Positions 9,801 through 17,451 are shown, counted from the stretch's first letter. The stretch is DNA of 57,766 bases from JBBIQS01 sp037442205 (GCA_037442205.1 JBBIQS010000050.1:1-57766); one strand, 5' to 3'. Notes: a model not told the origin generated them from the sequence alone. Translations and numbers: made by a program.

Positions 9801-11143
9801 GTGTTGGCCGCGCCTGGCGTGCAGCCGCTGAAGGCGGCCAGCGAGTAGCCGGTGTCGGGCGTCGCGGTGAAGGTGACGGTGGTCCCGTAGGGATAGGTGG
9901 TGCAGCTCGCCCCGCACGAGATCCCGGCGGGCGAGGCGGCGACCTGGCCGTGCGCGCCGACCGAGAGCGCGATGTCGTAGGGAATCGGCTCGAAGGACAG
10001 TCCGACCGCGGTCGCCGCGGTGATCGTGATGGTGCAGGTGTCGCCGGTCTGGCCGGCGCAGGCGCCGCTCCAGACCGAGCGATGGCCGAGGTCGGGGGTG
10101 GCGAGGAAGGTGAGCACCGAGCCGTGGGACTTGGTCAGGGTGTCGGTGCAGTCGTTGGCGCAGGTGGCGGCCCCCGAGTCGTAGGTGACGCTTCCGTTGC
10201 CGGTCTTGGTGAACTGGACCTGGTAGCTCTTCAGGTCGAACTGGGCGGTGACCGCCCGGTCGACGCCCATGACCAGGGCGCAGCTGTTTCCCTGGCAATC
10301 GCCGCCGAAGCCGGCGAACTGGGAGTCGGCCGCCGGGTTCGCGGTGAGAGTGACCGAGGTGCCGGGGGCGAAGGTCCAGCAGCCCGAGCCGCAGCTGGTA
10401 CCGGCCGGCGAGGCCGAGACCGTGCCGCTGCCGGCGCCGGTGGTGGTCACGGTCAAGGTGAAGGACTTGTGGACGAAGGTGGCGGAGGCGGTCTTCTCGC
10501 GGTCCATGGTCAGAGTGCACGGGCCGCTGACCGGGGCCGAGGCGCAGTCGTCGCCCCAGGAATCGAGGGCGGCACCGGCCCCGTTGGCCGTGGCGACCAG
10601 GGTGACCACGGTCCCCTGCTCGAAGCGGGCGCAGCCCGGGCCGCAGTTGGACCAGTTGTGCGGAGTCGGGTCGAGCGAGCCGGGGCCGAACGCCGAGTAC
10701 CAGAGGTTGAAGGAGGGTGGCGCGCCGGTGGTGAAGCTCCAGGACTGCGGGGCCTCCATGGCGTTGCCCGCCAGGTCGGCGACGGATCCGGCGACCTGGA
10801 CTCCGTAGCGCTGGTTGCCCTTGAGCGGCTGCGCCGGGGTGAAGGTCACGGTGGTGGCGGTGGTCGCCCAGGTCCCCGCGACGGCGTTGGCGGTCGGATC
10901 CGAACCGAAGGGATAGACCGTGAGCGCGCCGGCCAACGTCGCCTGGTTCATCTCCTCGGAGAAGGTGGCGGTGACGGCCGTGTCCAGCGGGACGCTGCTG
11001 GCGCTGTCGGATGGGTTCCGCGCGATGATGCTGGGCCTAGTGGTGTCGCCGCCGGCGGAAGGGCTGCTGCAGCCCGCGCCGAGGGCTACGAGGAACGCGA
11101 CGGACGACGCAAGAGCGAACCGGCTAATAGGAGAGGACAACAT
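6818..11143 (-). CDS. Giant secreted lipoprotein: Ig-like, Cys-bearing repeats, beta-helix
   Basis: About 1441 aa. It has a lipoprotein signal (VALGAGC), then a Big_5-type Ig-like domain (about 35-145), then around eight tandem repeats of 75-80 aa. The repeats resemble divergent InlB B-repeats, with T-V-T-x-x-G-x-G-T-V and a G-W/F-x-G-x-C-x-G close. The C-terminal half alternates short V/I, N and G segments typical of a parallel right-handed beta-helix. Each repeat carries a short Cys pair (CGPGC, CGSGC, CANDC, CGASC, CGTTC, CGTDC) plus a further pair, suggesting disulfide-staples. It is probably an outer-surface adhesin or scaffold, or a polysaccharide-binding protein. The frame opens at a TTG at 11158, but the ATG at 11143 directly precedes a normal signal peptide. 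It is a single-gene unit. The long plus-strand and minus-strand frames across it are shadows. Confidence 0.85.
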   Translation of the reverse strand: MLSSPISRFALASSVAFLVALGAGCSSPSAGGDTTRPSIIARNPSDSASSVPLDTAVTATFSEEMNQATLAGALTVYPFGSDPTANAVAGTWATTATTVTFTPAQPLKGNQRYGVQVAGSVADLAGNAMEAPQSWSFTTGAPPSFNLWYSAFGPGSLDPTPHNWSNCGPGCARFEQGTVVTLVATANGAGAALDSWGDDCASAPVSGPCTLTMDREKTASATFVHKSFTLTVTTTGAGSGTVSASPAGTSCGSGCWTFAPGTSVTLTANPAADSQFAGFGGDCQGNSCALVMGVDRAVTAQFDLKSYQVQFTKTGNGSVTYDSGAATCANDCTDTLTKSHGSVLTFLATPDLGHRSVWSGACAGQTGDTCTITITAATAVGLSFEPIPYDIALSVGAHGQVAASPAGISCGASCTTYPYGTTVTFTATPDTGYSLAAFSGCTPGAANTCTLVVTGSATVSASFVINTYQVTVTKAGNGSGSVVFLDAGIPCGSGCMSYDYGTVGVRISAAADTGSTFTSWSGCKSVDATTGDCIVDVAGTQAVTATFTLDKHTVTVTRSGAGTGTVSATGINCGTTCSASIDYGTSLTLTGTPGTGSVFAGWTGGGCSGTATPCVVSVTADVTVDARFDKASYNVAVTKSGSGTGTIGFSAAGTSCGTDCQTYDYLTSVTLTATPDSGTAFTGWTGGGCTGTGTCTLSVDAAKAVTAGFNLLRTISVNVRHLAASGLVLRNNGAESLTVNAPGGMASFATQIPDGGNYAVTVLTQPPGGTQQCSVTGTSSGQVSSDVTVVVDCTNLVAATYPAAKMWNEYVKTADPTVACAGTEVGGYSACIHGGERRSVATLDQTSCANLSAADALGAFDWVCDAATNPVTFRSTGLKAGKRLSDLIDWTAKGWRVNSVTVTDASTSTVVFASPSTVWWSNTFAADNFVTPAKGIIKIFTNATRISGSYTGGSGWSFVVKPGVTIDRPFGASTSGSLLTLGGNFIWWEGDITAADGPSTLLEITGSSFAVVRGAKLYVSGAGTNVGTLRVTSVTNGDLSAINTNSSGYSHVGVEIVGGGSNNVHDVVAYGSFTTTAAVEVWSSTGNRIWNVSAQGCSGLSLVGATKNSFSHIMVANAAGAGVTVTGGSDNVFTDLVVAGAQRGIWTYGVNATSDLFGHVTVADTSVAGIELGTPTPTNFTYDKFTFFDVVSANSAGVGLGASAATVPSLTNSRIHNLVSAHNATNVSLARANNDTFSGVLKVGGTGSTNCTVTGGTSPGLADTTCASGATLSTGVGVGASFVGTVTTDDTANPNDVSGVGPTTSWAFQNPYRTWGNYAAGAMFPDAAVRGVCSTASCQIYDWSLYAIDPVMRAMNTEATAGVALTHTWLDATTTTFLSGAIEVMGDGIGNDNGLCESNETCVFAPNIGAYQGHGALVHVGNVTAGSVANVDLWKYPTNGY

Positions 11144-11226
11144 TGGCAACCCCCGCAAGGGTGAAACCCCGTTTGCGGAGTGGATACCACGCCGTCGGAA
11201 TTAAGAGGAGCCGGGAGCTACCCGAG

Positions 11227-12294
11227 TCAGGCGTTCTTGCGGCCGGGCGCCACCAGCTGCCCGCAGGCGGCGGCGATGTCCCGCCCGCGGTTCTTGCGCA
11301 CCACCGCCACCACCCCGCGCTCGGTGAGCAGGCGGTGGAAGGCCTCGACCTGCGACGGCTCGACCGACTGGAACGGCAGCCCGGGGTTCTGGTTGTAGGC
11401 GATGAGGTTCACCTTGGCGTCCATCCCCTTCACCAGCCCGGCCAGCCGCATGGCGTCCTCGAGCGAGTCGTTGACGCCCTTGAGCATCACGTACTCGAAG
11501 GTCAGCCGGCGGCCCTGCTTGGCCGGGAAGCGGCGGCAGGCCTCCATCAGCGCGGCGATCGGCCACTTCTTGTTCACCGGCATCAGCTCGGTGCGCTGCT
11601 CGTCGGTGGTGGCGTTGAGCGAGATCGCGAGCTTGGCCTCGGTCTCGGCCCCGAAGCGCTCGATCATCGGCACCAGCCCGGAGGTCGAGACCGTCAGATG
11701 CCGGTGCGAGAAGTTGCTGCCCTCGGGAGACTCGAGCAGCTCGAGCGCGCGCTTGAGGTTGTCGAAGTTGTGCAGCGGCTCGCCCATCCCCATGAAGACC
11801 AGGTTGGTCAGCGGCCGCGGTCCGGGCACTCCGCGCGCCATCAGCGCCGCGTTGACCCGGTAGACCTGGTCGACGATCTCCCCGGCCTCCAAGTTGCGCA
11901 CCAGCCCCATGGTCGCGGTCATGCAGAAGGCGCAGCCCATCGCGCAGCCGACCTGCGTCGAGACGCACAGGGTCTTGCGGTCCTCCTCCGGCATGTAGAC
12001 CGACTCGAGCTGGCGGCCGTCGTGGGTGCGGAAGCGGAACTTGATGGTCCCGTCGCTGGCCTGCTGCGCCAGGTCCTCGGTGAGCGAATCGACCGAGTGC
12101 GTCTCGGCGAGCCGCTGGCGCAGGCCCTTGGAGAGGTCGGTCATCTGCTCGAGCGAGGAGGCGTACTTCTGGTGCAGCCACTTGAAGATCTGCCTGGCGC
12201 GGAAGCCGGGCTCGCCGGCCTGGGCGACCACCGCGGTCAGCTCGGCGAGCGACATCGAGCGCAGATCGGGCTTGGCGGCGACGGCGGTGCTCAC
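11227..12294 (-). CDS. rlmN: 23S rRNA (adenine2503-C2)-methyltransferase RlmN
   Basis: A 355-aa radical SAM enzyme. The N-terminal helical domain is FRARQIFKWLHQKY, the cluster motif is CAMGCAFC (CxxxCxxC), and the GMGEPLHNFDN and SLNATTDEQR motifs are family hallmarks. The reaction uses two SAM to methylate C2 of A2503 in 23S rRNA and often A37 of some tRNAs. The C-terminal Cys in ACGQL is suitable for the methyl-transfer intermediate. The GTG start at 12294 overlaps the stop of the upstream CBS-protein gene (GTGA), so translation is coupled. Confidence 0.95.
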   Translation of the reverse strand: MSTAVAAKPDLRSMSLAELTAVVAQAGEPGFRARQIFKWLHQKYASSLEQMTDLSKGLRQRLAETHSVDSLTEDLAQQASDGTIKFRFRTHDGRQLESVYMPEEDRKTLCVSTQVGCAMGCAFCMTATMGLVRNLEAGEIVDQVYRVNAALMARGVPGPRPLTNLVFMGMGEPLHNFDNLKRALELLESPEGSNFSHRHLTVSTSGLVPMIERFGAETEAKLAISLNATTDEQRTELMPVNKKWPIAALMEACRRFPAKQGRRLTFEYVMLKGVNDSLEDAMRLAGLVKGMDAKVNLIAYNQNPGLPFQSVEPSQVEAFHRLLTERGVVAVVRKNRGRDIAAACGQLVAPGRKNA

Positions 12295-13610
12295 CGGGAC
12301 TCGGCTCCTTTCGCCGGCGCCTCCGGCGCGCCAGGCTTGGTCGGCTCCCCTTCCTTCTTGCGGGCGATCTCCACCTTGGTGATCCGTCGCTCGTCGGCGG
12401 CGCGGATGGTGAAGGCCAGCCCGTTCCAGACCACCAGGCTGCCGACCGGCGGGACCTTGCCGCTGGCGGCGGTGAGGAAGCCGCCCAGGGTCTCGTAGTC
12501 GCCGTCCTCGGGGAACTCGACCCCCAGCGCCTGCTCCACCTCGCGCAGCGAGGCGGTGCCGTCGGCCAGGTAGCGGCCGTCGGGCAGCTGCTTGACCGGC
12601 TTCTCCTCGACGTCGGTCTCGTCCTGGATCTCGCCCACGATCTGCTCGACCACGTCCTCGAGCGAGACCACGCCGCTGGTGCCGCCGAACTCGTCGACCA
12701 CCACCGCCAGGTGCATGTGGCGCTTCTGGAACTCGCGCAGCAGCCGGCTGATCTTCATCAACTCGGGCACGAAGAGCGGGGTGCGCAGGTACTTGTCGAG
12801 CCTGAAGTTGTTGGGGTCGAGCCCCTTCTGCACGTCGCGGGCGATGTCCTTGACGTAGAGCACTCCCACCACGTTGTCGATGCTGGTGTCGAAGACTGGG
12901 ATCCGGCTGTGCTCGCTGTCGCCGAGCACGCGCATCACCTCGGGGAAGGTGGCGGTCTTCTCCACGCACACGATGCGGGTGCGCGGGACCATGATCTCTT
13001 TGACCAGGATGTCGGCGAACTCGAGCACCGAATTGAGCAGCTGGCGCTTGACGTCGTCGAGCACGCCCTCCCGGCTGCCCAGGTCGATCAGGTACTCGAT
13101 CTCCTCACCGGTGACCGAGGGCCCGTTCCTGCCGTGCTTGATGCCGAAGAGGCCGGTCAGGCCGCGGGTCAGGCCCAGCAGCACGTAGGTGATCGGGAAC
13201 AGCAGCCAGTAGATCAGCACCACCATCGGCGAGACGAACTGGGCGGTTCGCACCGGGTAGCGCTTGGCCAGCGTCTTGGGGATGATCTCGCAGAAGGTGA
13301 GGACGACAAAGGTCACCCCGCCGGTGGCGATGGCCACCGCGTACTCGCTGCCGGAGCGGGCGACGATGTCGGTGGTCACCGCCGAGGCGCCGATGTTGGC
13401 GAGCGTGTTGCCGAACAGCAGCGTGGTGAGGATGCGGTCGGGGTGCTTGAGCCAGACCGAGAGCGCGGGATGCGGCCGGCCCGCCTGGTCGATGAGCTGG
13501 CGGGTGCGCGCCTCGGACAGGGCGGTGAGAGCGGTCTCGGTGGCGGAGAAAAAGAACGAGCCCACCAGGCTCAAGGCGATCGCGAATAGTTCCCAGCCAG
13601 GTACATCCAC
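12291..13610 (-). CDS. CorC/HlyC-family DUF21-CBS transporter-like protein
   Basis: A 439-aa inner-membrane protein. An N-terminal CNNM/DUF21 domain has three to four TM helices (about 5-150; hallmark SFFFSATETALTALSE). A CBS pair follows (about 200-330; MVPRTRIVCV and HLAVVVDEFGGTSGVVSLED), and a CorC_HlyC domain comes next (about 345-425). Members take part in Mg2+/Co2+ homeostasis or efflux; the old name haemolysin is misleading. Its stop overlaps the rlmN start. The Pro/Ala-rich tail is unremarkable. Confidence 0.9.
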   Translation of the reverse strand: MDVPGWELFAIALSLVGSFFFSATETALTALSEARTRQLIDQAGRPHPALSVWLKHPDRILTTLLFGNTLANIGASAVTTDIVARSGSEYAVAIATGGVTFVVLTFCEIIPKTLAKRYPVRTAQFVSPMVVLIYWLLFPITYVLLGLTRGLTGLFGIKHGRNGPSVTGEEIEYLIDLGSREGVLDDVKRQLLNSVLEFADILVKEIMVPRTRIVCVEKTATFPEVMRVLGDSEHSRIPVFDTSIDNVVGVLYVKDIARDVQKGLDPNNFRLDKYLRTPLFVPELMKISRLLREFQKRHMHLAVVVDEFGGTSGVVSLEDVVEQIVGEIQDETDVEEKPVKQLPDGRYLADGTASLREVEQALGVEFPEDGDYETLGGFLTAASGKVPPVGSLVVWNGLAFTIRAADERRITKVEIARKKEGEPTKPGAPEAPAKGAESR

Positions 13611-13802
13611 GGGGTGAGGCGACTCCTTCGAAGGGGCGGACAGAGACTACCACGCTCCCCTGGGCAGCAGGCGGCCAACGGCTCGCTCCCTTCGGGGCTC
13701 CCGGCCGCCGATCGAAGAACCTCCGGAGCCGCCCGGCCATTCGCCGCCAACGATCCCGGCGCCTCGCGGCCGCTCCGCCCAATCCTCCGCAGCAACTGGC
13801 TT

Positions 13803-13831
13803 TTGACTCTCGACGCAGCCAGTCATGCTAG
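13803..13831 (+). promoter_or_regulatory. Putative sigma70-like promoter of the DUF6209-like gene
   Basis: TTGACT at 13803 and TGCTAG at 13826 are 17 nt apart, 47 nt upstream of the start codon at 13878. The -35 match is good and the -10 is poor, so this is tentative. Confidence 0.35.
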
Positions 13832-13877
13832 AAAGGTGACGATCGAGCCGTCGCTCGCGCCAGTGGAAGGTCTCCTC

Positions 13878-14396
13878 ATGTCGAACACCAGCGGCCACCC
13901 GGTTACCGAGTCTGCAACCGGCCAATCCGGCAAGTACCGGCCGCCCGAGCAGCTGTACGCGCTGGTGGGCGATCGCGGGTTCGTGCGGGTGCAGCAGCCG
14001 AGCGCCGAGCAGCGCGCGAAGGCGGTGGAGCTGCTGTTCGAGGAGGGCAAGGGGCAGCCCGGGGCGCAGCTGAAGGCCGGCGGCAAGCTCGTGATCGTGT
14101 ACGACCCCGATCGGACCAAGGTCTACGGCAGCGCCAACGGCGTTCCCTCTTACGGTGTACAGGCGTTCGTGCGGCTGGAGCCGGGCGGGCAGATCATCGA
14201 GAAGCCGTGCATCGGCTTTGAGCAGGCGGACGGCCGCATCCTGGGAATCCCCTACTCCGCCCCAGTGCTGGTCGAGCTGCCGAAGGGGACCACCGGTGTC
14301 ACCCTCTGGTTCCGCCAGTTCTCCTACGGCGACCGCACCGGCGCCGAGGCCTGGGACAGCAACTTCGGGCACAACTACCGCTTCGAGATCCGCTAG
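13878..14396 (+). CDS. DUF6209-like protein; integration target gene
   Basis: A 172-aa soluble protein without a signal peptide. The second half is beta-rich (KLVIVYDPDRTKVYG, YGVQAFVRLEPGG, GVTLWFRQFSYGD) and ends WDSNFGHNYRFEIR. This resembles DUF6209 proteins, which are Ig/CBM-like and of unknown role. The start is the ATG at 13878, which precedes a low-complexity Ser/Thr/Gly head. The last codons (from 14371) form the left copy of a direct repeat that recurs at 28755. This fits integration of the neighbouring provirus at the 3' end of this gene. Confidence 0.65.
   Translation: MSNTSGHPVTESATGQSGKYRPPEQLYALVGDRGFVRVQQPSAEQRAKAVELLFEEGKGQPGAQLKAGGKLVIVYDPDRTKVYGSANGVPSYGVQAFVRLEPGGQIIEKPCIGFEQADGRILGIPYSAPVLVELPKGTTGVTLWFRQFSYGDRTGAEAWDSNFGHNYRFEIR
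14371..14387 (+). repeat. attL-like direct repeat, left boundary of provirus
   Basis: ACAACTACCGCTTCGAG matches ACAACTACTTCTTCGAG at 28755-28771 in 15 of 17 positions and in the same orientation. Both copies sit a few codons before a TAG stop and encode NYxFE. The integrase gene begins 14 nt beyond the left copy. Together the copies bracket all of the virus-like genes. Confidence 0.6.
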
Positions 14397-14401
14397 TCAT
14401 T

Positions 14402-15574
14402 TCAACGCCCTTTCCGTGGAAGCGATATTTGAGCCTCTTCGGGCCGAATATCGCTTCCACGCTGCTGCTCTTGCGTGGACTCCCCAGCGCCCCGGACCAC
14501 CCGGAACGCCGGGCCCTGCCCTGCTGCAGCTGCATCTTTCTGGGCCTGCAGCGCCGCCTCGGCATCGGCGAACGACTGCGCCCAGGCATCCTGTACCCCG
14601 CGGGTCAGCTCCTGATTCAGCACCCGGCCGCGGATGCTGGCGACGTAGCCGGCCGTGGTCGAAACGTCGGCGTGCCGCATGTGCAGCTGTACCTGCTCGA
14701 GGGGAAGGTTTCGGTTGACTAGCTCGGTGCCGTAGGTGTGCCGGAAAACGTGCCAGGCGGCGGCCCCCTGCTCGCCCACCACGCGCAGCGGGAAATCCTC
14801 GGCCGACACCTTGCGGAAGTCGGCCATCAGGGCTTTCAGGCGCTCGTTGTAGTGGGGGAACAGGTAGCGCCGGCCGGCCTGGCTCTGAAACCAGGTCCCG
14901 GGCCGGTAGCCGGTCGCGGTCATCCGCTCGCGCAGCGAGTCGCGCAGCGCCTGGGCGAGCATCGCCGGCAGCGGCAAGGTCGCCTTGGCTGTGTCCACCT
15001 TGAGCGGCCCGGGGGCAAAGCCCATCTCGCTGCGCTGCTGCTCCACCAGCACTTCGCCGCGGTCGAAGCGGACGTGGCGCGGCTCGAGGCCCAGCCCTTC
15101 GCCGATGCGCAGCCCGAGCAGCCGCAGCGACCAGAGAAGCGCCCGGTCGGTCGCCGTGGGGCAGACCGCGGCGAGCCGGACCATGGTGTGGGCGTCGTCG
15201 CGCAGCGCCCGCGGCGCCGGGTCGTGGACGCGCAGCGGCGGAACGTCGTGGATGGGGTTGTAGGCCACGCGCCAGCGGTGGCGGATGCCGAACTCATAGA
15301 CCTTGTGGAGCACCGAGCGGTGGGCGTTGATGGTCGAGGCCAGCAGCTTCTTGGAGCGGCCCTGGACCATCGGGCCGTCGCCGCGCAGCAGGCAGTTGAA
15401 GAACTCCAGCACATCGCCCGAGGTCGGCCGATCGGGCAGGCCGACGCGGGCCAGGGCCAGAATCGAGCGGTGGCAGCTGGCGGTGCTCTTGGCGACCTGG
15501 GGCAGGCGCTCGCGGGCGTAGTAGTCGGCCACCTCGCCGAACGTCGGCTCATGGAAGAGGGAGGATTGGTTCAC
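14402..15574 (-). CDS. int: Tyrosine recombinase (provirus integrase)
   Basis: A 390-aa phage-type integrase. The core-binding SAM-like domain spans about 10-110. The catalytic domain carries Arg156 (GLRIGEG), Lys192, His275-x-x-Arg278 (HVFRHTYG), His301 (MRHADVSTT) and the nucleophile Tyr310. These residues form the complete R-K-H-R-H-Y set. The enzyme would join element and host att sites. I chose GTG 15574 because it overlaps the upstream stop as GTGA. The frame extends to 15607, but those residues are not domain-like. The C-terminal 50 residues are Gln/Ala-rich, and their last codons contain a perfect 14-bp inverted repeat. It lies right next to the left boundary, as usual for integrases. 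Confidence 0.92.
   Translation of the reverse strand: MNQSSLFHEPTFGEVADYYARERLPQVAKSTASCHRSILALARVGLPDRPTSGDVLEFFNCLLRGDGPMVQGRSKKLLASTINAHRSVLHKVYEFGIRHRWRVAYNPIHDVPPLRVHDPAPRALRDDAHTMVRLAAVCPTATDRALLWSLRLLGLRIGEGLGLEPRHVRFDRGEVLVEQQRSEMGFAPGPLKVDTAKATLPLPAMLAQALRDSLRERMTATGYRPGTWFQSQAGRRYLFPHYNERLKALMADFRKVSAEDFPLRVVGEQGAAAWHVFRHTYGTELVNRNLPLEQVQLHMRHADVSTTAGYVASIRGRVLNQELTRGVQDAWAQSFADAEAALQAQKDAAAAGQGPAFRVVRGAGESTQEQQRGSDIRPEEAQISLPRKGR
14416..14460. repeat. Perfect 14-bp inverted repeat at the 3' end of int
   Basis: GTGGAAGCGATATT (14416-14429) and AATATCGCTTCCAC (14447-14460) are exact reverse complements around a 17-nt spacer. They lie inside the last codons of the integrase, 20 to 64 nt from the end of the target gene. 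They could be integrase binding arms or a terminator-like hairpin between two convergent genes. There is no T-tract. Confidence 0.7.
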
Positions 15575-15828
15575 GGGCGCACCCCCGGCGCTGGCGTGGT
15601 CGCCCACTGCACCCGGAAGTGCAGATGCCTGCGCAGGCGCACCAGGCCTTGCCCCAGGTCGCTGTCACCCAGCTGGATCAGTTCCAGCAGCTGCTGTGCC
15701 TGCTGCAACCTGTCCTCCGCAACGCGCAGAACATGGCGCCGCCGCTCCCCTGGCGTGAAGTCGTTCGGCTGACACAGCGGGCAGGCTTCGCCATCGGCGC
15801 AGCCGCAGGTGATTCCGGGTCTGGGCAT
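15571..15828 (-). CDS. Small Cys-bearing protein upstream of int
   Basis: An 85-aa protein starting at ATG 15828, with GAGGGGA 5 nt before it. Near the N terminus it has a compact Cys cluster (CGCADGEACPLC) suited to binding zinc. A helical Gln/Leu-rich segment follows (DRLQQAQQLLELIQL). It overlaps the GTG of int by 4 nt, so the two are co-translated. It could be an excisionase-like or regulatory partner. I do not recognise a family. Confidence 0.6.
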   Translation of the reverse strand: MPRPGITCGCADGEACPLCQPNDFTPGERRRHVLRVAEDRLQQAQQLLELIQLGDSDLGQGLVRLRRHLHFRVQWATTPAPGVRP

Positions 15829-16069
15829 GGTCCCCTCGAAAAGCAGACGGCCCGCCGGGGAGCCGCAACGCATCCCCGGGGGCCGCCTGGACGATCCGAG
15901 CCCGAAGGCCCGAAGGGTCATCGCCTCTCTACCACGCGGGGCCGGTTGCGGTCGGCGCCCCCGTAGCATCGCCGCCAACACTGACGGCTATCGAACGTCG
16001 AACATTCACGGCTGTCAACCCGTCTCTCCGGTGGTAGCGTGCAGCGAACCCTATCCCCGGAGGTGGATC

Positions 16070-16441
16070 GTGAGGCGAATCAACGTGTTGACCCTGATCG
16101 CGGTCGCGTGCGTGGCGTGCGCTCCGATGGCTGGCGATCCGTGCTCATCCAGTGGCAGTGGCACCTGCACCAGTGGCGCCGAGGCGCTGTTCTGCGAGGG
16201 CGGCACCTTCCACGCAGCCGCATGCAAGGGCCCCGGCGGCTGCATCGCCAACGGCTCGCGCTTCTCGTGCGACATATCGGGCGACGTGGCCGGCGATTCC
16301 TGCACCCCGTCAATGGAGGGCACCGCCCACTGTGCCGCCGCCGACTCTCGCACCGCCTTCCTGTGTCAGGGTGGCGCTTTCGTCGCCCAGGCGTGCGCCA
16401 GCTCGTGTAGCACCAGCGCCGGCTCCGTCTACTGCCGGTAG
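16070..16441 (+). CDS. Cys-rich lipoprotein, plus-strand cargo (moron) gene
   Basis: A 123-aa protein with a short signal and lipobox (VACVAC). Two homologous Cys modules of about 50 aa follow, each starting GD-x-C and carrying LFCEGGTF/FLCQGGAF and an AC..C close. Such modules are common in myxobacterial surface lipoproteins. I set the start at GTG 16070 because CCGGAGGTGG precedes it. It is the only plus-strand gene within the leftward structural operon and is probably expressed from the integrated state as a lysogenic-conversion gene. Its host-like style suggests it was captured from a myxobacterial genome. Confidence 0.72.
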   Translation: MRRINVLTLIAVACVACAPMAGDPCSSSGSGTCTSGAEALFCEGGTFHAAACKGPGGCIANGSRFSCDISGDVAGDSCTPSMEGTAHCAAADSRTAFLCQGGAFVAQACASSCSTSAGSVYCR

Positions 16442-16454
16442 AGCCGCATGCAGA

Positions 16455-16640
16455 TCAGTTGAGCAGGCCCCACCGTCCCCCGGGGCCTGCTCCCCAGCGC
16501 CGGATCTCGGCCTGCTTCTGCTGGATGAACCCGGCCGCCCGCGCCGCCTGCTGCTGCTCCAGCGTGGGCTTGGCCCGGCGCGACGCCAGCAGCGCCAGCA
16601 CCCCCACGCCCGCCAGCACCAACCACCCGACGCGGCTCAT
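16455..16640 (-). CDS. Single-TM small protein
   Basis: A 61-aa protein with an N-terminal membrane segment (VGWLVLAGVGVLALLAS, about 4-20) and a polar helical tail (LEQQQAARAAGFIQQKQAEI). The ATG at 16640 overlaps the previous stop as ATGA. It is the last gene of the structural/lysis operon. A virion-membrane or lysis-accessory (spanin-like) role is possible but unproven. Confidence 0.6.
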   Translation of the reverse strand: MSRVGWLVLAGVGVLALLASRRAKPTLEQQQAARAAGFIQQKQAEIRRWGAGPGGRWGLLN

Positions 16641-16780
16641 CGGTAGCACCTCGCGTTGGCGGGGCCGTGCCGCGTGCCGTACCGGCACACGCTGACGGCC
16701 CACGGGGTCAACCTGGGGGCCGCGGTCGGCCCCAGGAAGAACAGCAGCGCCAGCGGCGCCAGGATGAGCACGCCGATCAC
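16637..16780 (-). CDS. Very small membrane protein
   Basis: A 47-aa protein starting at GTG 16780, which overlaps the stop of the holin-like gene (GTGA) and itself ends in an ATGA overlap with the next gene. It opens with a hydrophobic run (IGVLILAPLALLFFLGPTAA) and has a short basic tail with two Cys. Both coupled junctions make it a real gene despite its size. Its role is unknown. Confidence 0.58.
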   Translation of the reverse strand: MIGVLILAPLALLFFLGPTAAPRLTPWAVSVCRYGTRHGPANARCYR

Positions 16781-17199
16781 GGCGCCGCCCCTTCGGCCAC
16801 GGGCGGCAGCTTCTTGGCGATGGAGGGCGGCAGGTCGCGCACGGCCGACTCGACGGCGGCGCGGGCCACCCCCTTGGCCGTGGCCGGCGAGTCGGTCAGC
16901 TGCTCGAATTCGGCGCGCGCCAGGTCGAGCAGATCGGCCACGGCGCCAGCCGCGAAGGTGGCGGCGGCCTGGGCGTCGAGCTTGCCCGGGAACTTGGGGC
17001 GCTCGGCCTGCTCCCACTTCTCCACCACGATTGAGGCCACGCGCAGGATGTTGGCCCAGGCGGTGTTGCGGTGCTCGGCGGCAGCCCTGGTGGCGATGGC
17101 GTTGGCCCAGGTGCGCAGACTCCAGGCCACGAGGGCGGCGATGGCCACGAGGGCGAGCTTGACGAGGTAGGGGAAGAGTGCGGCGGCGAGAGCGGACAT
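16777..17199 (-). CDS. Holin-like protein (LL-H family character)
   Basis: A 140-aa protein. One N-terminal TM helix (about 8-28, LVKLALVAIAALVAWSL) is followed by a long amphipathic cytoplasmic part (WANILRVASIVVEKWEQ). This layout is that of LL-H/superfamily-6 phage holins. Such proteins permeabilise the inner membrane and release the endolysin. The M23 peptidase is encoded three genes upstream. The stop overlaps the next start. The family assignment rests on layout only. Confidence 0.55.
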   Translation of the reverse strand: MSALAAALFPYLVKLALVAIAALVAWSLRTWANAIATRAAAEHRNTAWANILRVASIVVEKWEQAERPKFPGKLDAQAAATFAAGAVADLLDLARAEFEQLTDSPATAKGVARAAVESAVRDLPPSIAKKLPPVAEGAAP

Positions 17200-17234
17200 T
17201 GCGAGATTCCTCCTGGGGTTCCGGTGAGCGCATC

Positions 17235-17441
17235 CTAGAAGCCGGCGTTGCGCTCGGAGACGACCCCGTAGATCGCGTAGGGCCAGAGCAGGACCGTTTC
17301 CGCCAGCGTGGCGGCCTCGGAGGCGTTGTTGCCGAGGCCCACGAATCGGGGCTGCTGCGCGTCCCGGCGGTGGGCGTTCCAGAGGGCGACGGCGACCCCG
17401 GCGGCGAGGTAGTACGGCGCGTACTTCAAGAGCTTGTGCAT
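17235..17441 (-). CDS. Small two-segment membrane protein
   Basis: A 68-aa protein with two hydrophobic stretches (about 9-21, YYLAAGVAVALWN; and 44-62, AATLAETVLLWPYAIYGVV) flanking a basic loop. It lies in the lysis/virion part of the leftward operon. I do not recognise a family. It may be a virion membrane protein. Confidence 0.58.
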   Translation of the reverse strand: MHKLLKYAPYYLAAGVAVALWNAHRRDAQQPRFVGLGNNASEAATLAETVLLWPYAIYGVVSERNAGF

Positions 17442-17451
17442 GACGTTCCTT

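Noticed and set aside
7478..11164. A 1228-aa plus-strand open frame
   Set aside because: Antisense shadow of the giant lipoprotein: Gly/Arg/Ala/His-rich with no domain, and the minus strand has a signal peptide and repeats.
11144..11230. c-di-GMP riboswitch upstream of the giant lipoprotein
   Set aside because: A hairpin (CCGCAA..TTGCGG) is present next to the start, but the GEMM core (GGCAAACC, GACGCAAAGC) is not.
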